Shown: one piece after another, positions 56,000-64,000 of the stretch | Layout of the letters: each line of letters begins with the position of its first letter | Position numbering within the stretch: position 1 is the first letter of the stretch | Source of the DNA: Methylosinus sp. Ce-a6 | GTDB taxonomy: Bacteria > Pseudomonadota > Alphaproteobacteria > Rhizobiales > Beijerinckiaceae | Reading direction: 5' to 3' | Assembly: GCF_009811655.1 (NCBI RefSeq) | Contig: NZ_BGJX01000006.1 | Location: 62,001-126,000, forward strand | Length of the DNA: 64,000 nucleotides | Translations under genes and position numbers: made by a program | The notes under the pieces: model-generated | What the model was told of the DNA's origin: nothing | Seen by the model: the letters and a program-made list of their open reading frames with translations, nothing else | Databases searched by the model: none

Positions 56000-56035
56000 A
56001 CGCCCCCAGGGCCGCCTGGCCCAGGCATTCAGGGG
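55993..56035 (+). promoter_or_regulatory. leuA attenuator hairpin
   Basis: Arms CCCCTGAA (55993-56000) and TTCAGGGG (56028-56035) enclose a smaller CCAGG/CCTGG hairpin. It overlaps the stop of the Leu-rich leader peptide. No U-run follows directly, so the exact terminator structure is unclear. Confidence 0.55.
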
Positions 56036-56099
56036 ACTGCGACGAAAGACGACATGAGAGAGCCCGCGCGCCGGGCCGAGCAGTTCAGGACGACATATC

Positions 56100-57677
56100 A
56101 TGACCGACAATAAGACAGACGCATCCGCCGCCCGCGACGCCGATCGCGTCGTCATTTTCGACACCACTCTGCGCGACGGCGAGCAGTCGCCCGGCGCCTC
56201 CATGACCTTCGAGGAGAAGCTCGAGGTCGCCGATATTCTGGACGAGCTCGGCGTCGATATCATCGAGGCCGGCTTTCCCATCGCCAGCCAAGGCGATTTC
56301 GATTCGGTTTTCGAGATCGCCAAGCGCGTGAAGAACGCCACCATCGCCGGCCTCGCCCGCGCGAGCGCCAAGGACATAGACCGTTGCGCCGAGGCGCTGC
56401 GCCACGCCCGCAACGCGCGCATCCACACCTTCATCTCCACCTCGCCCGTCCATATGAAATACAAGCTCCAGATGGAGCCGGACAAAGTGCTGGAGATGAT
56501 CGCGTCTTCCGTCTCGCGGGCGCGCAATCATGTCGCCGACGTCGAATGGTCGGCCGAGGACGGCACGCGCACGGAGCATGATTTCCTCTGCCGCTGCGTC
56601 GAGACGGCGATCAATGCCGGCGCGACGACGATCAATATTCCGGACACGGTAGGCTATTCGACGCCGCAGGAATATGAGGCGCTGTTCCGCATGGTGCGCG
56701 AGCGCGTGCCCAATTCCGACAAGGCGATCTTCTCGGTCCATTGCCACGACGATCTCGGCCTCGCGGTCGCCAATTCGCTGGCCGGCGTGCGCGGCGGCGC
56801 GCGGCAGATCGAATGCACCATCAACGGCATAGGCGAGCGCGCCGGCAATGCCGCGCTGGAAGAGGTGGTGATGGCGATGCGCACGCGCCCCGACGCGCTG
56901 CCCTATCACACCAATATCGACGCCAAGCTGCTGACCCGCGCCTCGAAGCTCGTCTCGGCGGTGACCTCTTTCCCGGTGCAATACAATAAGGCGATCGTCG
57001 GCCGTAACGCCTTCGCGCATGAGAGCGGCATCCATCAGGACGGCATGCTCAAAAATGCGCATACCTATGAAATCATGACGCCGGAGAGCGTCGGCGTGTC
57101 CAAGACCTCGCTGGTCATGGGCAAGCACTCCGGCCGCCACGCTTTCAAGGAGAAGCTGAAGGAGCTGGGCTACGACCTCGGCGAGAATGCGCTGGAGGAC
57201 GCCTTCAGGCGCTTCAAGGATTTGGCCGACCGAAAGAAGCTCGTCTATGACGAGGACATCGTCGCTCTGGTCGACGACGAGATCGTGACCGCCAATGACC
57301 ATATCAAGGTCGCGGCGCTCACCGTCATCGCCGGCACGGGCGGACCGCAGACGGCGGCTCTGACTCTGGACATAGACGGCGAGAAGAAGACGCATCAGGC
57401 GACCGGCAACGGTCCCGTCGACGCCATCTTCAACGCCATAAAGGCGCTCGCCCCGCATGAGGCGGCGCTGGAGCTGTTTCAGGTCCATGCGGTGACGCAA
57501 GGCACCGACGCCCAAGCGGAAGTCTCCGTGCGCCTCTCGGAGAACGGCAAATCCGTCACCGGCCGCGGCGCCGATCCGGACACGCTGGTCGCCTCGGCGC
57601 GCGCCTATGTCGCGGCGCTCAACAGACTGATCGTCAAGCGCGCCAAGACCAAGCCCGAGGCGATGAAGGCGGGGTGA
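56100..57677 (+). CDS. leuA: 2-isopropylmalate synthase
   Basis: The 525-residue enzyme carries [16 protein letters not shown] at about 20-35, [12 protein letters not shown], the metal-binding [16 protein letters not shown] and [19 protein letters not shown], and a C-terminal LeuA dimer/regulatory domain ([39 protein letters not shown]) where leucine binds. It condenses acetyl-CoA with 2-ketoisovalerate as the first step to leucine. Expression is probably attenuated by the upstream leader, and activity is feedback-inhibited by leucine as in the family. Confidence 0.95.
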   Translation: MTDNKTDASAARDADRVVIFDTTLRDGEQSPGASMTFEEKLEVADILDELGVDIIEAGFPIASQGDFDSVFEIAKRVKNATIAGLARASAKDIDRCAEALRHARNARIHTFISTSPVHMKYKLQMEPDKVLEMIASSVSRARNHVADVEWSAEDGTRTEHDFLCRCVETAINAGATTINIPDTVGYSTPQEYEALFRMVRERVPNSDKAIFSVHCHDDLGLAVANSLAGVRGGARQIECTINGIGERAGNAALEEVVMAMRTRPDALPYHTNIDAKLLTRASKLVSAVTSFPVQYNKAIVGRNAFAHESGIHQDGMLKNAHTYEIMTPESVGVSKTSLVMGKHSGRHAFKEKLKELGYDLGENALEDAFRRFKDLADRKKLVYDEDIVALVDDEIVTANDHIKVAALTVIAGTGGPQTAALTLDIDGEKKTHQATGNGPVDAIFNAIKALAPHEAALELFQVHAVTQGTDAQAEVSVRLSENGKSVTGRGADPDTLVASARAYVAALNRLIVKRAKTKPEAMKAG

Positions 57678-57784
57678 GGCCGCGCCCGTTCATCTTATTG
57701 GAGGGGCGCGGCGACGCGTCCCTCGTTTCGTTTTGCGGGCTAGCCCGAAACTCTCTACAAGATGCGCGGAAGGCGCGATGCGCC

Positions 57785-57866
57785 GTCATTGCGAGGAGCG
57801 AAGCGACGAAGCAATCCAGAGCCGCGGCTCCACGGCTCTGGATTGCTTCGCTTCGCTCGCAATGAC
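57785..57866. repeat. GTCATTGCGAG palindromic repeat, best copy
   Basis: An 82-bp imperfect palindrome begins GTCATTGCGAGGAGCGAAG and ends CTTCGCTCGCAATGAC, with inner arms GAAGCAATCCAGAGCCG and its complement. It lies between leuA and acnA. Repeats of this type are common in alphaproteobacterial intergenic DNA; other copies here are at 39271 and 60734. Confidence 0.88.
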
Positions 57867-57910
57867 GCCTCCTCTCGTCCCCGCCCGTCCCCAAGCGAAG
57901 GAAGCGCGAA

Positions 57911-60637
<2,727 letters not shown>

Positions 60638-60654
60638 CGCGCTTTGTCCTAATG

Positions 60655-60696
60655 CGCTAGACCACTCTCCGACCCTTTTGGATCGGAGAGCCGTCT
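60655..60696. terminator. Hairpin after acnA, degenerate CTAG-bounded type
   Basis: CTCTCCGA and TCGGAGAG arms around CCCTTTTGGA lie 18 bases after the acnA stop, in a left flank CTAGACCA. The sequence is a decayed relative of the perfect hairpin at 38090-38131. It may help end the acnA transcript. Confidence 0.6.
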
Positions 60697-60698
60697 GA

Positions 60699-60843
60699 TA
60701 CGATTTCCGGCTGATTACGTCATAAACACGGGCGTCATCGCGAGCCGAAGGCGAAGTGATCCAGCGCCGTGGGGCGGCTCCTGGATCGCTTCGTCGCTGC
60801 GCTCCTCGCGATTGACGCGCGAACAGATCGACCGGAAATCGTA
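60699..60843. mobile_element. 145-bp MITE with IS630-like ends
   Basis: The element begins TACGATTTCCGGCTGATTA and ends CCGGAAATCGTA, bounded by TA on both sides. Its ends match those of the IS630 element at 27799-28970 (TACGRWWTCCGGCTGATT type). The interior is occupied by a diverged GTCATCGCGAG-type palindrome (60734-60816). It has no coding capacity, so it would need the IS630 transposase in trans. Confidence 0.72.
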
Positions 60844-60869
60844 TGATTTTCCTTTTGGAGCGAATTCTG

Positions 60870-60898
60870 CTCGCTCGAACGATTCCCGTTCGAGCGAG
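60870..60898. repeat. Perfect 12-bp-stem hairpin
   Basis: Arms CTCGCTCGAACG and CGTTCGAGCGAG enclose ATTCC. It is one of several hairpins packed in the acnA-crtI intergenic island. Confidence 0.85.
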
Positions 60899-60907
60899 AA
60901 GCGCTCT

Positions 60908-60955
60908 AGAGCGTTTCCAGCCGAAGTGGACGCCGGTTCGGCGTCGGAAACGCGT
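60908..60955. repeat. Dispersed palindromic element, copy f (inverted)
   Basis: This copy is in reverse orientation relative to copies a-e, with intact GCGTTTCC/GGAAACGC arms and the consensus GACGCCG-AAC-CGGCGTC core seen in reverse complement. Confidence 0.88.
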
Positions 60956-60967
60956 GAAAACAAAAGC

Positions 60968-61010
60968 CTAGAGTCTTTCCGTGTTTCAATGAAACACGGA
61001 AAGACTCTAG
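60968..61010. repeat. Perfect 20-bp-stem hairpin bounded by CTAG
   Basis: Arms 60968-60987 and 60991-61010 surround AAT, with GTTTC/GAAAC at the tip and CTAG at both ends. It is paired with the adjacent dispersed element copy f, as at 20916 and 38090, but in the opposite order. Its right CTAG is shared with the next element. Confidence 0.9.
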
Positions 61011-61149
61011 TGGCCTGCGTCAATGAAAGTGAAGACGCTCGAGCCCCCTCCCCAACCCTCCCCCGCTGCGCGGGAGAGGGAGCAGATTCGGCGCTTCATC
61101 AAAGGTTTGCGAGACGTTTCCGCCCCATCTCCCGCGCAGCGAGGGAGGG
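61007..61149. repeat. CTAG-bounded MITE-like element, right end missing
   Basis: The sequence starts CTAGTGGCCTGCGTCAATG and continues with the CCCTCCCC... GGGAGAGGGAGCAGATT blocks of the element at 19553-19782. The right terminal repeat is absent; the element stops where the 3' end of the oxidoreductase gene begins. Confidence 0.75.
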
Positions 61150-61152
61150 GGC

Positions 61153-62715
61153 CTATTTCGCTCCCGCGAGATCGAGGGCCGCGAGCTTCGCCGCCTCGGC
61201 GCCCGAGAGCATGGCGCCGTTGAAGCCGTGCTCGCCGCCGAAAGCGGAGGAGAGATAGAGGCCGGGCAGCGGCGTTTTCGGCGTGCGCGGAAAACCCGCC
61301 TCTATGGGCGTCGTAGGCGGCGTGGCGGCGAAACCATAGACGGCGCCGGCCGGCGTGTTCAGATAGCCGCGCATGGAATTGGCGGTGAGCAGCGTGCGCT
61401 CCTGCACCAAAGCGGAGACGCCCGGATAATCGCGCTCGAGCCGCGCCAGCAGCGCATCGAGCCAGAGCTCGCGGCGCGCGCGCGCGGCGTCGCGCTCGAC
61501 GCCCTCCCAATTGCCGACGCGGTCGAGGCCGAGCACGCTGAGCAGCACCGGCGGCGTCTCCCATAGCCCTGAATCGATCGCGCCGAAATTGGCGACGCCG
61601 AGCGGCGGCAGATCGCCCTCGGGGGCGCGGCCGAGCAGGCCGGCCGCGTCATACTGGTCGAAGCTCGTCATCCCGTCCGGCAGCAGAATGGACGAATAAT
61701 CTTCGAAGCCGACCGCGGTCGGCGGCGCGCTCAATCCGTAGTGCGCGCAGAAGAGGGAGGTGGAGAGCGCGCGCGCGGCGAACGCCGCCTCGAAGGCCGA
61801 GCGCGCCGGGGCGGGCAGAAGATCGGCGACGACATCGGGACCGCAGCCGGCGAGAATGATTCGCGTCGCGACGCGCTCCTCGTCCTCCCCGCTCTTGCGG
61901 TTGACATGGCGCAGGGCGGTCGGGCGGCCATCGGCGTCGGTCTCGATCGCGCTCGCCGCGCGGCCGAGCCGCACCGAGCCGCCGGCCTTGGTGATCGCCT
62001 TGGCGAGCTTGAGGCTCAACTGCCGCGAGCCGCCTTTGATATAGGCGCCGCCGCAGCCGATGTTCGAGCCCTGGGCGAGCGCGTAATAGACGAACCACAT
62101 GCGGCGCGGATCGTCGCCGTAATAGAAGAGATTGGCGCCGAGCGCGCATTTGATCGCCTCATCGTCGCGAAATTCGCGCGCGAGGACATCGGCGAGGGAG
62201 GAGGTCCAATCGGCCGCCGCCGGCGCGCAGGAGGCGAGCCGCTCCGCCGATTTGCCGATCGGGGCGCTTTCGCCGGAGAGGTTCCACAGCGCGTCCTGGA
62301 TCGCGTCGAGCGATCCGAGAAAGCGCTCGATGGTTTTTCCATGGGCGGGGAAGCGCTCGGCGAGCGCGCTCGCGGCGGCGTCGAAACCCGCGGGCAGCGT
62401 GAAAGGCTCGCCGAGCGGGCCGCCGCGCGCCGTGTAGAGCGGGCCGGTCGAAATCCATTCGATTTCGTCCAGAATGCCGAGCTCGTCGAGAATACGGCGC
62501 TTCGGGTCGCGCGGATTGCGCGGGTCGGACGTCTGGTGGAGCGAGGCTTCGACGGTCAGTCCGCCGACCTTATAGACGGAGGCCGCCCCGCCGAGGCTGA
62601 AATTGCGCTCGAGCAGCAGCACGCCATAGCCTTGTTTCGCCAGCAAGGCGCCGGCGGTGAGGCCGCCGAGGCCGGAGCCGATCACCACTGCGTCGAACCG
62701 CTTTGCGTCGGACAT
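61153..62715 (-). CDS. FAD-dependent oxidoreductase, phytoene-desaturase (CrtI)-like
   Basis: The 520-residue protein has an N-terminal dinucleotide-binding motif FDAVVIGSGLGGLTAGALLAKQGYGVLLLERN with GxGxxG. SLGGAASVYKVGGLTVEASLHQ and a substrate-side GGAYIKGGSRQLSLKLAKAITKAGGSVRL follow, with a C-terminal FAD block LPGLYLSSAFGGEHGFNGAMLSGAEAAKLAA. These are shared by CrtI-type desaturases/isomerases and related retinol-saturase-like enzymes. No other carotenoid gene is adjacent, so a carotenoid role is only one possibility. ATG 62713-62715 is used. Confidence 0.83.
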   Translation of the reverse strand: MSDAKRFDAVVIGSGLGGLTAGALLAKQGYGVLLLERNFSLGGAASVYKVGGLTVEASLHQTSDPRNPRDPKRRILDELGILDEIEWISTGPLYTARGGPLGEPFTLPAGFDAAASALAERFPAHGKTIERFLGSLDAIQDALWNLSGESAPIGKSAERLASCAPAAADWTSSLADVLAREFRDDEAIKCALGANLFYYGDDPRRMWFVYYALAQGSNIGCGGAYIKGGSRQLSLKLAKAITKAGGSVRLGRAASAIETDADGRPTALRHVNRKSGEDEERVATRIILAGCGPDVVADLLPAPARSAFEAAFAARALSTSLFCAHYGLSAPPTAVGFEDYSSILLPDGMTSFDQYDAAGLLGRAPEGDLPPLGVANFGAIDSGLWETPPVLLSVLGLDRVGNWEGVERDAARARRELWLDALLARLERDYPGVSALVQERTLLTANSMRGYLNTPAGAVYGFAATPPTTPIEAGFPRTPKTPLPGLYLSSAFGGEHGFNGAMLSGAEAAKLAALDLAGAK

Positions 62716-62856
62716 GCGACGGTCCTTGGTAAGGTGGATCACGCTCTAATCAGGCAAAAAGCCGAATCTCAAGGCTTCTGCTCGCCTTCCGGGGTAGCCA
62801 GGAAGAAGCGGTCTAACGACGTGCTCCTAAACCAATCTCGGTGTTCGGCCATCTGC

Positions 62857-62886
62857 TTGACAAGCCTGTAAACCGTCCCCCATAAG
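62857..62886 (+). promoter_or_regulatory. Candidate sigma-70 promoter of the GT17 gene
   Basis: TTGACA at 62857-62862 is followed after 18 bases by CATAAG at 62881-62886, about 46 bases upstream of the start codon. The -35 box is a perfect match and the -10 is weak. Confidence 0.4.
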
Positions 62887-62932
62887 CGACATTAGCTTCA
62901 AATAAGAAGGCAGCAATACGTCAAGGTGCAAT

Positions 62933-63865
62933 ATGGTCAAAATAATAGACTGTGCCATCGCCTTCAACGAGACCGACTTGTTCGAAATTAGGATTGAAGA
63001 ACTACACGAAGTCGTCGACGCGTTTGTGGTAGTGGAAACAAATAAAACTCACCGTGGCGCTCAAAAACCGCTACTATTTAACGGCATTACGGATATGTTC
63101 CCGGCGCTGAGTGGTCGGGTACACAGCTATGCTGTAGATGATTTTCCGAACGTTTTTGGACAGCGCGGCGAGCTGTACTCGATACTCGAACACTTTCAAC
63201 GCAACTGCATCATGCGTCCGTTATCGACGATGGACCTCGATCCAAATGACATAATTCTGATTTCAGATATCGACGAAATTCCAAGTGCGAGCGCAGTAAC
63301 GAAACTTCGAAGTCTAATGCCGAGCAAGCGTGTTGTAATTTTCGAGCAGATCATGAAGAAGTTTTTCTTAAATAACGCGTCTCAGCGCCACGCCAACAAT
63401 GTTCTTTGGCGGGGAACTGTAGCCTGCTTGTACGGCGATTTGAAAGCGGTGACTCCGCAGGCTGTCCGGCTTGGAGATCCCTATTGGGCGCGCTCCGCGT
63501 GCGTTTCGAATGAAAACTGTCCCGAACTCCGCCCATATGAGACGCTAATTCGCGAGGCCGGCTGGCATTTCTCCAGCACCGGCGGCCAGACAGCCCTAGA
63601 CATCAAGCACGCCACTGTTGCCGAGGGAAGCGGCTCATCACGCTCTGGAGACTTTCACGATAGGTTTGGTCGCCACAATCACAAGCTCGAAAGAGAGCAG
63701 CGCTCTGAGCAATATCATGCGTTTTTGGCTGAGTATGCACCTGAGCTGATCGACATTGATTTCAGTGACCGGCGAGCTATTCAGAACCTTGACATCCCTA
63801 ACTGTATCAAGACCGCTCCAGAAAAATATGAGCACCTCTTTTATGCGAAGCATCCTTGCTTCTGA
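62933..63865 (+). CDS. Glycosyltransferase family 17 protein, low GC
   Basis: The 310-residue protein matches the GT17 family (N-acetylglucosaminyltransferase III-like). It has KIIDCAIAFNETDLFEIRIEELHEVVDAFVVVETNKTHRGAQKPL, LDPNDIILISDIDEIPSASAV with the DxD-type DIDEIP, then a WRGTVACLYGDL and WHFSSTGGQTALDIK block. Bacterial homologues occur in LPS or capsule loci. Its base composition is clearly more AT-rich than the rest of the window and codon use differs, pointing to horizontal acquisition. The following 135 bases to the window end hold nothing I can assign. Confidence 0.85.
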   Translation: MVKIIDCAIAFNETDLFEIRIEELHEVVDAFVVVETNKTHRGAQKPLLFNGITDMFPALSGRVHSYAVDDFPNVFGQRGELYSILEHFQRNCIMRPLSTMDLDPNDIILISDIDEIPSASAVTKLRSLMPSKRVVIFEQIMKKFFLNNASQRHANNVLWRGTVACLYGDLKAVTPQAVRLGDPYWARSACVSNENCPELRPYETLIREAGWHFSSTGGQTALDIKHATVAEGSGSSRSGDFHDRFGRHNHKLEREQRSEQYHAFLAEYAPELIDIDFSDRRAIQNLDIPNCIKTAPEKYEHLFYAKHPCF

Positions 63866-64000
63866 TCGGTGATCCGCTTGAGATAAGTCGATTTCCCCGT
63901 ATGAAAACCTATCGCGGAGCTGTCGCTTGCGTCGGCTCCAGTGAGCCTCCCGCTGCGTTGGCTTCATGTTACATTGTGATTCCCACGACGCCAGTCGCCG

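Noticed and set aside
63638..63967. A leftward frame of 109 codons at the right edge
   Set aside because: Most of it is antisense to the glycosyltransferase gene and it has no independent support.

Overview
The window is high-GC DNA from an alphaproteobacterium, most probably a methylotroph of the Hyphomicrobiales (Methylosinus/Methylocystis-like). The strongest clue is a broken but highly conserved copy of the methanol dehydrogenase (mxa) gene set, with mxaF, mxaC, mxaK, mxaD and mxaH-like pieces at 9.3-12.5 kb. Housekeeping genes of alphaproteobacterial type support this: rpsA, hisS, leuA with a leucine-rich leader, acnA, fabI, purS/purQ and msrA. The genus is an inference; the class is fairly safe.

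Layout. 1-3.7 kb: a leftward surface-glycan set (membrane protein cut by the window edge, TylF-like methyltransferase, GtrB-like glycosyltransferase, GtrA-like flippase). 4.4-9.3 kb: a SUV3-type helicase with a long disordered tail, then manC and a strong terminator. 9.3-12.6 kb: the collapsed mxa operon, with a 100-bp-period tandem duplication over the mxaF start. 13.0-19.5 kb: a small hypothetical gene, a PAP2 phosphatase, a lysine-degradation pair (hglS, amaB) and a divergent arginine-degradation pair (rocD, argZ-like). 19.8-23.3 kb: two histidine kinases. 23.5-29 kb: an Lhr-type helicase directly followed by an IS630-family element. 29-33 kb: fabI, an ECF sigma/anti-sigma pair and two small envelope genes. 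33-38 kb: GSCFA, WcbI-like and two acyltransferase-3 genes, probably for surface polysaccharide modification. 38-43.3 kb: zntB-like transporter, purQ/purS, msrA, mepA and an L,D-transpeptidase. 43.3-50.5 kb: IS5 remnant, rpsA, a DUF1217 gene, a Tat-exported beta-helix protein, a DUF123/GIY-YIG gene and hisS. 50.5-55.8 kb: LysR fragment, AAA ATPase plus SagB-type double nitroreductase operon, a small unknown gene, and a SnoaL/TetR pair behind a perfect palindrome. 55.9-60.6 kb: leu leader, leuA and acnA. 60.6-64 kb: a repeat-dense island, a CrtI-like oxidoreductase and a low-GC family 17 glycosyltransferase that looks acquired.

Short palindromic elements are a recurring theme. One family of about 50 bp has outer arms GCGTTTCC/GGAAACGC. 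Several perfect hairpins and a MITE-like element are bounded by CTAG, and these ends sometimes supply the TAG stop codon of the neighbouring gene. One 145-bp TA-bounded element has ends that match the IS630 element in the same window. No tRNA, rRNA or CRISPR array was recognised.
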